In this document: positions 1 through 6,221 of the stretch, piece by piece | Layout: every line of letters begins with the position of its first letter | Numbering within the stretch: the first letter of the stretch is position 1 | Origin: Microbacteriaceae bacterium | GTDB lineage: Bacteria; Actinomycetota; Actinomycetes; Actinomycetales; Microbacteriaceae | Reading direction: 5' to 3' | DNA: 6,500 nt | Assembly: GCA_012511645.1 (NCBI GenBank) | Contig: JAAZFP010000172.1 | Coordinates: 1 to 6,500 of the forward strand | Program-made: the position numbers and the translations under genes | The notes under the pieces: generated by a model | The model's database searches: none | What the model was told of the DNA's origin: nothing | Seen by the model: the letters and a program-made list of their open reading frames with translations, nothing else

Positions 1-158
1 ACCTCTCTGACCGTGTCGTCGTGCTCGCCGGCAAGCCAGCATCGGTGGTATCGATCATCGACACCGACTTCGGTGACCACCGCGACCAAGCACTTACCAA
101 AACCAACCCGAAGTTTGGCGAAGCCCGCACCCGGATCCTGGAGCTGCTGCACATCTGA
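1..158 (+). CDS. ABC transporter ATP-binding protein, SsuB/TauB-like (C-terminal end only)
   Basis: The open frame from base 3 encodes the last 51 residues of a protein ending at TGA 156-158; the start lies outside the window. It opens with LSDRVVVLAGKPASVVSII, which matches the stretch after the H-loop in nitrate/sulfonate/taurine-type ABC ATPases, where a Leu-x-Asp-Arg-Val-Val-Val-Leu strand is followed by a Pro-containing turn. The end, FGEARTRILELL, resembles the usual closing helix of that family. Such ATPases drive import of sulfonates, taurine, nitrate, pyrimidines or aromatic acids from the cytoplasmic face of the membrane. The 64-bp gap to the monooxygenase downstream has no terminator, so co-transcription is likely and the imported compound may be the monooxygenase substrate. 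Walker and signature motifs are not in view, so the subfamily rests on a short tail. Confidence 0.75.
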   Translation, partial: LSDRVVVLAGKPASVVSIIDTDFGDHRDQALTKTNPKFGEARTRILELLHI

Positions 159-172
159 GCTGCTGCACATCT
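141..172 (+). repeat. 16-bp perfect tandem duplication across the ABC ATPase stop codon
   Basis: GAGCTGCTGCACATCT occurs at 141-156 and again, directly abutting, at 157-172; the first seven bases of a third copy follow (173-179). The first copy encodes Glu-Leu-Leu-His-Ile and supplies the T of the TGA stop; the second copy restores the same end out of frame. It looks like a recent slippage or short duplication event that left the reading frame intact. Confidence 0.9.
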
Positions 173-212
173 GAGCTGCGTCAGCCTACTCATCCTTTCT
201 ACTCACACCCAC

Positions 213-218
213 GGAGGA
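213..218 (+). promoter_or_regulatory. Ribosome binding site of the monooxygenase gene
   Basis: GGAGGA lies 4 nt before the ATG at 223, a near-ideal Shine-Dalgarno sequence. It favours ATG 223 over the in-frame ATG at 244 (Met8). Confidence 0.8.
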
Positions 219-222
219 ACTC

Positions 223-1545
223 ATGGAACGCCGTCCCGACAACATGCACATCACCACATTCATGCTTCCCGCTGGCTACCACAAAGACAGCTGGAGACTG
301 CCAGGCAGTCGTGCCGAAGAACTCGGATTTCTCGACTTTGTGCTCGAGCTCACCCTCATGGCAGAGGCAGCAAAACTCGACGCAGTCTTCTTCGGTGACA
401 TCGTCACCGCCGACACCATTCTGCGCAACGACGTCAAGATGAACGGACTCTACGAGCCGATCTCAGTGCTCTCGGCGCTCGCCGCACGCACGTCACACAT
501 CGGTCTGATTGGCACGGTGTCAACCACCTTCTCTGAGCCGTACAACCTCGCACGACAGATCATGGGGGTCGACCACATGAGTGGCGGCCGTGCTGGCTGG
601 AACATCGTCACCAGCTCACAAGGCAACCAAAACTTTGGTCTTGAAGAAATGCCAGACCCCGTCGATCGATACCGCCGCGCCATGGAATATGTTGACGTGG
701 TGACGCAGCTGTGGGACAGCTGGGATGCAGACGCCGTCGGCACAAACCGCGAGACCGGCGTGTGGGCAGAGACCTCAAAACTGCACCGGATCAACCACTC
801 AGGCGAATTCTTCGAGGTGCAGGGGCCACTCAACATGCGCCCCTCAACGCAGGGCCGCCCTATCATCGTGCAGGCAGGCTCATCAGGCCCCGGCATCGAA
901 CTCGGATCGACCTACGCCGATGTCATCTACGCGGCGCAACCCGATAAAGCACTCGCGCAGGAGTACTACGAGAACTACAAGCGCGTCGTTGCTGGCAAGG
1001 GTCGAAACCCAGACCACGTCAAGATTCTTCCCGGCCTCGTGCCGATCCTTGGGTCGACACAAAAGGAAGCACAGGAGCTTGCTGACCATCTCGCCGAACA
1101 GGTCAATATGGAATTCGGCGTCACACAGCTCTCAGCAAGTCATGGGATGGATTTGTCGGGCGTCGACCTCGACGACCGTGTCCCCGCTGAGCTATTCCCT
1201 GAAACGTTTGCACGCAGTCGGTCCGAGATCTTCCGTCGTCGCGCACTTGAAGACAAGCTCACCCTGCGCGAACTCATTGTGGAAGACGCCCGCGGCACCG
1301 GCCACGGCTTCTTCATCGGCACCGCGTCAGCCGCAGCCGACCACATGATCGACTGGTTCAACGATCGCGCCTGCGACGGGTTCAATGTGAACGCGCCGTT
1401 CATGCCCGGCGGCATGGAAATGATGTGCACCCAGCTCATCCCAGAGCTCCAGGAGCGCGGCTATTTCCGCACCGAGTATGAAGGCGCGACACTGCGCGAG
1501 AACCTCGGACTGAACCTCCCCGACCCCGTCATCACGCGAGACTGA
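223..1545 (+). CDS. LLM-class flavin-dependent monooxygenase, NtaA/SnaA/DszA type
   Basis: This 440-residue protein belongs to the luciferase-like monooxygenase group typified by nitrilotriacetate monooxygenase component A, pristinamycin synthase SnaA and dibenzothiophene-sulfone monooxygenase DszA. These cytoplasmic enzymes use FMNH2 and O2 to oxygenate a carbon next to N or S and depend on a separate flavin reductase; none is encoded in this window. Visible hallmarks are the N-terminal MHITTFMLPAGYH strand, AKLDAVFFGD (50-59), the family-typical MSGGRAGWNIVTS (119-131), the following DRYRRAMEYVDVVTQLWDSW (148-167), GRPIIVQAGSS (211-221) and the late GTASAAADHMIDWF (366-379). Length is normal for the family. 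The start is set by the Shine-Dalgarno sequence at 213-218. The dehydrogenase gene begins 5 nt after the stop, implying one operon. Substrate is not predictable from the sequence; the family assignment is firm. Confidence 0.93.
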   Translation: MERRPDNMHITTFMLPAGYHKDSWRLPGSRAEELGFLDFVLELTLMAEAAKLDAVFFGDIVTADTILRNDVKMNGLYEPISVLSALAARTSHIGLIGTVSTTFSEPYNLARQIMGVDHMSGGRAGWNIVTSSQGNQNFGLEEMPDPVDRYRRAMEYVDVVTQLWDSWDADAVGTNRETGVWAETSKLHRINHSGEFFEVQGPLNMRPSTQGRPIIVQAGSSGPGIELGSTYADVIYAAQPDKALAQEYYENYKRVVAGKGRNPDHVKILPGLVPILGSTQKEAQELADHLAEQVNMEFGVTQLSASHGMDLSGVDLDDRVPAELFPETFARSRSEIFRRRALEDKLTLRELIVEDARGTGHGFFIGTASAAADHMIDWFNDRACDGFNVNAPFMPGGMEMMCTQLIPELQERGYFRTEYEGATLRENLGLNLPDPVITRD

Positions 1546-1550
1546 TCGCG

Positions 1551-2651
1551 ATGACCACATCAGTGAGTGGCGCAGTACTGCGCGAAATCGGTGAGACCCT
1601 CTCGATCGAGCAGGTTCACCTCTCTCCGATCACGAGGCACGAAGTGCGGGTGAGTGTTCGTGCCTGCGGCATTTGCCGCAGCGACCTCACGGTTTCGAGC
1701 ACCGATCACGGCTTTCCGCTGCCACTCATGCTGGGACACGAAATTGCGGGCGTCGTCGAAGAGGTCGGCTCTGACGTGACACACCTGCAGGTTGGAGATC
1801 ACGTCGTCGCCTGTCCCGTGAACCACTGCGGAACCTGCGATCGTTGCAAAACGGGGCAGCCGATTCTCTGCCCGAACGGCAGCGCCACGCGCCGGCAACC
1901 GGGTGAACCACCACGCGCGACCGTTGGTGAAGCGCCGCTTGAGCAATTCATTGGCATCGGTGGGTTCGCCGAGCAGGTGGTCATGCATCAGAATCTGGTC
2001 GTTCGTATTCCCAAAGAGATTCCGTTCGACATCGCCTGCCTCCTCGGCTGCGGCGTTTCTACCGGGCTCGGGGCCGTGCTGAACGCGGCAGCGGTGCGAC
2101 ACGGTGACACCGTGCTCGTGGTCGGCTGCGGTGGTGTCGGGCTCAACGCGGTGCAGGGTGCCCGCATTGCTGGAGCCCGGCGCATCATCGCGCTTGACCG
2201 TAGTCCGGATGCGCTCCTACTCGCCGAGCAGCTGGGTGCGACCGACCTGGTCGATGCCGGCGACGATGACCCAGTGGCTCGGGTGAAAGAACTCACCGGA
2301 GGGCTTGGGGTGACGCACTCCTTTGAGATGGTCGGGCTTCCGCAAACCTTCGAGCTGGCGATGAACGCGCTCTGCAAAGGTGGCAGCGCCTACCTCGTCG
2401 GAGTGCAGAAACCCGACGCGATCCTCGGGGTACCATTTCGCCATTTCTTTGAACAGAAATCTGTTCACGGGGTAGCGATGGGGTCAACGATCCCTCAGAT
2501 ACATATTCCGGAGTATGCCGAACTGTACCTTCAGGGGCGGCTGCAGCTCGACCCGCTCGTCGCAGATCGCATCACGCTTGACCGTGTTAATGAGGGTCTG
2601 CAGCGGTTGCGCACCGGTGGCGTGGCGCGATCAGTGATCGTGTTCGAGTGA
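1551..2651 (+). CDS. Zinc-dependent alcohol dehydrogenase, class III-like (first copy)
   Basis: This 366-residue medium-chain dehydrogenase/reductase would oxidise an alcohol (or a thiol-formaldehyde adduct, as class III enzymes do) with NAD. Catalytic zinc ligands are Cys42 (in GICRSD), His63 with Glu64 (in LGHE), and Cys167 (in LLGCGVSTGLGAVLN). The structural zinc site is complete: Cys93, Cys96, Cys99 and Cys107, spaced C-x2-C-x2-C-x7-C. The Rossmann motif is VGCGGVG (191-197), followed by Asp216 in ALDRS, which favours NAD over NADP. Length matches the class III-like bacterial group. The ATG lies 5 nt after the monooxygenase stop with no good Shine-Dalgarno, so translation is probably coupled. 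Its 3' end overlaps the convergent regulator gene by 21 bp. A paralogue of the same architecture lies beyond that regulator. Family and zinc sites are clear; the substrate is unknown. Confidence 0.95.
   Translation: MTTSVSGAVLREIGETLSIEQVHLSPITRHEVRVSVRACGICRSDLTVSSTDHGFPLPLMLGHEIAGVVEEVGSDVTHLQVGDHVVACPVNHCGTCDRCKTGQPILCPNGSATRRQPGEPPRATVGEAPLEQFIGIGGFAEQVVMHQNLVVRIPKEIPFDIACLLGCGVSTGLGAVLNAAAVRHGDTVLVVGCGGVGLNAVQGARIAGARRIIALDRSPDALLLAEQLGATDLVDAGDDDPVARVKELTGGLGVTHSFEMVGLPQTFELAMNALCKGGSAYLVGVQKPDAILGVPFRHFFEQKSVHGVAMGSTIPQIHIPEYAELYLQGRLQLDPLVADRITLDRVNEGLQRLRTGGVARSVIVFE
2628..2640. repeat. Hyphenated palindrome in the convergent gene overlap
   Basis: CGATCA-G-TGATCG is a perfect 6+1+6 inverted repeat covering the stop codon of the regulator gene (TCA 2631-2633 on the plus strand) and lying inside the last codons of the dehydrogenase. 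No T-tract follows on either strand, so it is not an evident intrinsic terminator. Confidence 0.6.
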
Positions 2652-3596
2652 GGGCTGCTCATGGGAGAAGATGTCGCGGGCAGACTCGATCCAGAATCGT
2701 GCCAACACGCTCGGGCGAAAGTCGCTCGCCAACGCGATGCACACCATCAGCGCTTCCACACCAGCACCCACGAGTGGTTTCGACCGAATCGCAAGGTCAT
2801 CGACGGATTTGGTGAGCGAGTACTGCTCGTACGAAAGGCCAAGGCCGATGCCTCGGCCAACAAATGCTCGAAGGGTGCCCATGCTGCGGCAGGTATGTGC
2901 CACATCAGGCACGATCTCTGCGTTGCGGAACAGCCGCATGTAGGCCTCATACATGGGGGTGGCGCCGAACAACACCCACCGATCGTTCGCGAGCATGTCC
3001 AACGAGAGAGCCTCGGGCGCTTCATCGGCTGCCAAGGGGTGACTCATCGGCAAGAGCACGTTTGGCGACAGCGTCATCAACGGGATGCGCTCCAGACGGT
3101 GATCCAAATCCAGATCATAGAGAAACGCAAGATCGATGGCGCCAAGCCGCAGTTTCTCTTGCAACGCGGTCTGCGTTTCTTCAAGAAACTCCACCGTGGC
3201 ATGTGGGAACTGCTCAACAAAGGTGCGCTGTGTCGCGGGAAGCATCAGTGGTGCGATCGGGGTGCTCGAACCGACGACGAGACGACCATAGTTTTCAGAG
3301 GTCTCGGCAGAGAACAGCATCTCAAAGTCACGAGCATCTGCAAGCAGGTTTCGCGCGCGGGTGACGGCAGCCTTACCCGACGGGGTCAGCGTCAACCCCT
3401 TCGCCTTGTGGCGAATGCACAGCTGCACCCCGAGTTCGGCCTCCAGCTGATCGATCGAGTACGACAGCGCAGATGGTGCCATGTGCAACTTGCGACCGGC
3501 TTCTGCCAGGGTGCCCGCATCCGCCGCGGTAACAAAGTGAAAGAGCTGACGAATGGTGACATTCGGCTGGCGAAATTGAACTGGCGCGGTGCTCAT
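2631..3596 (-). CDS. LysR-family transcriptional regulator
   Basis: This 321-residue protein has LysR-type architecture. The N-terminal winged helix-turn-helix (about residues 14-73) contains IRQLFHFVTAADAGTLAEAG, then the recognition-helix region APSALSYSIDQLEAELGVQL, and the wing ending in LTLTPSGKA. A linker helix (about 75-98) leads to the periplasmic-binding-like effector domain (about 104-300), starting GRLVVGSSTPIAPLMLP and including GRGIGLGLSYEQ (248-259). It probably senses a pathway intermediate and controls the dehydrogenase gene, whose start is 57 bp away on the other strand, and perhaps the monooxygenase operon. It is convergent with, and overlaps by 21 bp, the first dehydrogenase. 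ATG 3596 is the only reasonable start: an in-frame TAG lies four codons upstream and no other usable start occurs before the helix-turn-helix. A TANNNT box sits exactly where a leaderless transcript from this ATG would need it. Confidence 0.93.
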   Translation of the reverse strand: MSTAPVQFRQPNVTIRQLFHFVTAADAGTLAEAGRKLHMAPSALSYSIDQLEAELGVQLCIRHKAKGLTLTPSGKAAVTRARNLLADARDFEMLFSAETSENYGRLVVGSSTPIAPLMLPATQRTFVEQFPHATVEFLEETQTALQEKLRLGAIDLAFLYDLDLDHRLERIPLMTLSPNVLLPMSHPLAADEAPEALSLDMLANDRWVLFGATPMYEAYMRLFRNAEIVPDVAHTCRSMGTLRAFVGRGIGLGLSYEQYSLTKSVDDLAIRSKPLVGAGVEALMVCIALASDFRPSVLARFWIESARDIFSHEQPSLEHDH

Positions 3597-3602
3597 CCCT
3601 CT

Positions 3603-3608
3603 AATCTA
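3603..3608 (-). promoter_or_regulatory. Candidate -10 element for a leaderless regulator transcript
   Basis: On the minus strand TAGATT (3608 to 3603) fits the actinobacterial TANNNT -10 consensus. Six bases separate it from the A of the ATG at 3596, the distance expected if transcription starts at the first base of the start codon. AGAGGG abuts the ATG with no spacing and so would be a poor Shine-Dalgarno, which supports a leaderless reading. No convincing -35 was seen. Confidence 0.4.
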
Positions 3609-3610
3609 TC

Positions 3611-3628
3611 GGCGCGGTCAGCGGCGCC
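3611..3628. promoter_or_regulatory. Inverted repeat in divergent promoter region, candidate operator
   Basis: GGCGC (3611-3615) and GCGCC (3624-3628) form a 5-bp dyad with an 8-bp centre, located just upstream of the candidate -10 of the regulator and in the 56-bp space between the divergent genes. LysR proteins usually bind dyads in such positions. The dyad lacks a clear T-N11-A core, and GC-rich arms of this length can occur by chance. Confidence 0.25.
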
Positions 3629-3641
3629 ACTTGACGTATTG

Positions 3642-3647
3642 AAAGGA
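3642..3647 (+). promoter_or_regulatory. Ribosome binding site selecting a GTG start
   Basis: AAAGGA lies 5 nt before GTG 3653. It supports GTG as the true start of the second dehydrogenase; no in-frame ATG lies close by. Confidence 0.7.
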
Positions 3648-3652
3648 TCGCT

Positions 3653-4750
3653 GTGAAACGCACGGGCAAGGCGGCCATTGTTGAGCGGTTAGACGGCACG
3701 TTCCGTGTAGCCACCGTTGAATTTGATGCACCACGGGGACGCGAGGTGCTGGTAGAAGTGCGTGCGGCGGGGCTGTGCCACTCCGATCTGAACGTTGCCA
3801 GTGTCGATCGCGGCAGACCGCTGCCGCTCATCGCGGGTCACGAACTCTCGGGAGTCGTCGTGGCGGTCGGTGAGCATGTGACCTCACTCGCCATCGGGGA
3901 TCACGTCGTTGGCACCGAGATTCGGGCATGTGGTAGCTGCACGAACTGCCGTGTTGGTCAGCCCGCGCTCTGCGCAGCGCCGAACTCACTCGAACGTGAC
4001 GCCGACGCGCCCCCACGAGTCACGCACGATGGTGCTCGAGTGCATACCCTCGGGGTCTCTGCCTTCGCAAGCTACTCTCTCGCCGATGAGCGGCAGTTCG
4101 TACGCATTCCAGACGACCTGCCATTTGACCTGGCTAGCCTGCTGGGCTGCGGTGTCACGACTGGGGTGGGCGCCGTGCTGAACGTAGCGCGGGTGTCACC
4201 CGGGGAGCGAGTGGCAGTGTTTGGCCTCGGTGGGGTGGGGCTCAACATAGTTGCTGGCGCAGCCCTCGCTGGTGCGCGACAGATCGTTGCTGTCGACGTC
4301 GACGAACGAAAACTGCGACTCGCGGCCGAGTTCGGTGCCACTGATCTTGTGGTGAGCGGCGCCGACATGAGTGAGGAGCTTGCCCGTGCGGTTCCCAGGG
4401 GTGTTGACCACGCCTTTGACGCGGTCGGCATTCCCGCAGTCACGCTGGGCGCCATCCGCAGCACAGCGCCGGGCGGCACCACCTACCTGATTGGCATACC
4501 GAGGCCGGGCAACCTGCTCTCACTCGACACGATGGCCGACATGATCGGCAAGCAGCGGGCCATTCGCGGCGTCTATATGGGCGGATCGAACCCGGTGCGA
4601 GACATTCCCTACTTCGCCGATCTCGTGCTCACGGATCGTCTGCAGCTTCATCGACTCATTTCAGACCGGGTCGACATCGAAGACATCAACCGGGCGTACG
4701 CCGAACCCTCAGCGTTGGGAGCGCGGGCAGTGCTCACTGATCTGCGGTGA
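3653..4750 (+). CDS. Zinc-dependent alcohol dehydrogenase, class III-like (second copy)
   Basis: This 365-residue medium-chain dehydrogenase/reductase is a paralogue of the first dehydrogenase, almost colinear with it. Catalytic zinc ligands are Cys42 (GLCHSD), His63 with Glu64 (AGHE) and Cys166 (LLGCGVTTGVGAVLN). The structural zinc cysteines are 93, 96, 99 and 107, at the same positions as in the paralogue. The nucleotide-binding motif is GLGGVG (191-196), with Asp215 in AVDVDE indicating NAD. Near the catalytic cysteine it has His43 where the paralogue has Arg43, and the segments 110-135 and 285-315 differ, so the two copies may act on different alcohols. The GTG start is preceded by AAAGGA. 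It is transcribed divergently from the regulator, making it the most likely direct target. Leu13 is encoded by the rare codon TTA (3689-3691). A hairpin abuts the stop codon. Confidence 0.95.
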   Translation: MKRTGKAAIVERLDGTFRVATVEFDAPRGREVLVEVRAAGLCHSDLNVASVDRGRPLPLIAGHELSGVVVAVGEHVTSLAIGDHVVGTEIRACGSCTNCRVGQPALCAAPNSLERDADAPPRVTHDGARVHTLGVSAFASYSLADERQFVRIPDDLPFDLASLLGCGVTTGVGAVLNVARVSPGERVAVFGLGGVGLNIVAGAALAGARQIVAVDVDERKLRLAAEFGATDLVVSGADMSEELARAVPRGVDHAFDAVGIPAVTLGAIRSTAPGGTTYLIGIPRPGNLLSLDTMADMIGKQRAIRGVYMGGSNPVRDIPYFADLVLTDRLQLHRLISDRVDIEDINRAYAEPSALGARAVLTDLR

Positions 4751-4796
4751 CGTGGTGCACCGCCGTTGTCACGTGTGCCACGGCCCTCTTCTTTTT
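4751..4796 (+). terminator. Likely intrinsic terminator after the second dehydrogenase
   Basis: CGTGGTGCAC (4751-4760) pairs with GTGTGCCACG (4773-4782) over 10 bp including two adjacent G-U pairs, with a 12-nt loop. A five-T run (4792-4796) within a pyrimidine-rich stretch follows about 9 nt later. The left arm starts immediately after the TGA. The long loop and the gap before the T run make it a moderate rather than strong terminator. Confidence 0.5.
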
Positions 4797-4817
4797 GTAG
4801 ACCTCTCTTCTTACAAA
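4794..4817. repeat. TTTGTA/TACAAA inverted repeat upstream of the M24-fold gene
   Basis: TTTGTA (4794-4799) and TACAAA (4812-4817) form a perfect 6-bp dyad with a 12-bp centre, AT-rich in a GC-rich background and 31 bp before the next start codon. It may be a regulator operator upstream of the M24-fold gene. No good -35/-10 pair was found in this gap. Confidence 0.35.
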
Positions 4818-4835
4818 CCTCAATTCCATTTACAC

Positions 4836-4841
4836 AAAGGA
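4836..4841 (+). promoter_or_regulatory. Ribosome binding site of the M24-fold gene
   Basis: AAAGGA lies 7 nt before ATG 4849, supporting that start. Confidence 0.7.
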
Positions 4842-4848
4842 ACACATC

Positions 4849-6000
4849 ATGAACGATCAACCACAGGGTCAGCTTCGCGAAATACCCACCTCAGAGCTCA
4901 AGCAGCGCATTGAGCGCATTCGCGAACAGATGCGCGCCCGCGACATCGATGTTCTGCTCGTCGCGGGGTTGCAAGATATCTTCAACCGCGGTCACATTCG
5001 GTACATTTCAAACATGGGCGGCGGCGGTATGATCGTGCTGCCACTCGAAGGCAACCTCACCCATTTCATCCACCCTGTTCTCGCTGACTCTCCAAAGATT
5101 GACAAGCCCGGTGACATCCGAGAGTTCATTGATATTCGTCCCTTTGGTGACGGAGCGTACGGGTTCAAGAACGACTCGGTCGGTCTGATCCAGCAGATGA
5201 ATGTCAAGGGCAAGGTTGGCTACGTCGGCGGCCAGGCAATCGGCGTCGGAGTGTACAAGGCGCTCGTCGACGCGGTAGGCGAAGATCGCCTCGTTGACGC
5301 GAGCGACATCTTCTACTCGCTCCGGGCGATCAAGAGTGAGAACGAAATCGCGCTCATGCGTCGCTCTGCGGCCATTGCAGACGATTGCTACGACATGCTG
5401 GTCGACCTCGTCGCACCTGGGGTATCTGACTACACCATTTACGCAGAGACCAAGCGATTTCTCTTTGAACGCGAGTCACCCTACTCTCTCGAAGTGATCG
5501 ATGCCGACGGGCCATACCTGAACTTTGACCGGTACCCAACCGGTGACCACCTGAGCTCAGGTGGCACACTTTTCATGGAAATCACTCCAGCGTTTGGTGG
5601 GTACTACGCACAGCTCCCAGTTTCGATGCCCGTGGATGAGCTCAGCCCGCAACTCATGGACCTCGCTCGCGCATGGAACGAAGGATTCCGCCTCGGCGAA
5701 TCAATGTTGCGCCCAGGAACGAAAGTATCGGATGTCTCAAAGGCCATGCGTGATCGCATCGCAGAGATGGGTGCCACCAACCCGTTTTCGCACGGTCACG
5801 CGATTGGACTCGACGTTGCAGACGGGTGGGTGCTCGGTGATCAAAACGAGATGGAACTGCAGCCGGGTATGACCCTCGCGGTGCACCCTGCTGCGCTCAC
5901 TGAGATCGCAGGCCCCGGATTTACCGCCGGTTATACCTACCTCATTACCGAAGACGGCGCCGAGCGACTCAGTCGTCACGACTTCTACTACGGCTGGTAG
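4849..6000 (+). CDS. M24/creatinase-fold hydrolase lacking most metal ligands
   Basis: This 383-residue protein has the two-domain layout of creatinase and prolidase/aminopeptidase P: an N-terminal creatinase-type domain (about 12-150, with RARDIDVLLVAGLQDIFNRG and IRYISNM) and a C-terminal pita-bread domain (about 160-380, beginning LRAIKSENEIALMRRSAAIA). Aligned by eye to E. coli PepP, the ligand positions read Glu244 (for Asp), Gln255 (for Asp), His317 (kept), His346 (for Glu) and Gly361 (for Glu). The second His of the HxxGxxxH-like segment is Ala324. An ordinary two-metal peptidase is therefore unlikely. M24 relatives such as creatinase and ectoine hydrolase cleave C-N bonds of small molecules, which would fit a catabolic locus. 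Gly-rich GGGGM (57-61) and the YYAQLPV segment (252-258) are notable. The gene has its own Shine-Dalgarno sequence and lies after a probable terminator. The fold is confident; the activity is unknown. Confidence 0.9.
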   Translation: MNDQPQGQLREIPTSELKQRIERIREQMRARDIDVLLVAGLQDIFNRGHIRYISNMGGGGMIVLPLEGNLTHFIHPVLADSPKIDKPGDIREFIDIRPFGDGAYGFKNDSVGLIQQMNVKGKVGYVGGQAIGVGVYKALVDAVGEDRLVDASDIFYSLRAIKSENEIALMRRSAAIADDCYDMLVDLVAPGVSDYTIYAETKRFLFERESPYSLEVIDADGPYLNFDRYPTGDHLSSGGTLFMEITPAFGGYYAQLPVSMPVDELSPQLMDLARAWNEGFRLGESMLRPGTKVSDVSKAMRDRIAEMGATNPFSHGHAIGLDVADGWVLGDQNEMELQPGMTLAVHPAALTEIAGPGFTAGYTYLITEDGAERLSRHDFYYGW

Positions 6001-6045
6001 AGCTCGCGGTACGATCGCGAACCAGCATCGGTCGGTCAGCGAAGA

Positions 6046-6077
6046 AGCGGGCGCCTTTCTCACGAAAGGTGCCCGCT
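6046..6077 (+). terminator. Strong hairpin terminator after the M24-fold gene
   Basis: A 14-bp stem (6046-6059 with 6064-6077) contains one G-U pair and closes a TCAC tetraloop; the arms read AGCGGGCGCCTTTC and GAAAGGTGCCCGCT. It begins 46 nt after the stop codon. The sequence after it has few T residues, as is common for actinobacterial terminators, so the hairpin itself is the main evidence. Confidence 0.7.
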
Positions 6078-6116
6078 CAACTGTTCCTACGACATCTAAG
6101 TCGACATCAGAAAAAA

Positions 6117-6142
6117 GGGGGAGACGTGAGGGGTGGGTGGGG
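6117..6142 (+). other. G-rich motif, possible G-quadruplex
   Basis: Four G runs occur in 26 bases: GGGGG (6117-6121), GGGG (6130-6133), GGG (6135-6137) and GGGG (6139-6142), separated by 8, 1 and 1 bases, directly after a run of six A. Single-T loops favour a stable quadruplex, although the first loop is one base over the common limit of seven. It lies in the convergent intergenic space and no gene is evident here. Confidence 0.45.
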
Positions 6143-6221
6143 AGTCGGATTCGGGACTGAGTGCTCCTGTCCAGATCGCAATGAAGATCGAACCCTATAC
6201 CGTGGGTCAGGTTTTGCTTGA

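Noticed and set aside
3576..3607. TTGAAC and TAATCT as a -35/-10 pair for the second dehydrogenase
   Set aside because: The spacing is 20 bp, outside the normal 16-18 range, so I did not annotate it as a promoter.
2661..3656. Long plus-strand open frame opposite the LysR gene (331 codons)
   Set aside because: It is the antisense shadow of a clear LysR coding sequence; its residues show no family motif and its composition is typical of a GC-rich reverse frame.
6004..6020. TCGCG/CGCGA inverted repeat just after the M24-fold stop codon
   Set aside because: The stem is only 5 bp with a 7-nt loop; the 14-bp hairpin downstream is the credible terminator.
6090..6108. CGACATC direct repeat with a 12-bp period
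   Set aside because: A seven-base repeat in two copies is too short to separate from chance and has no associated feature.
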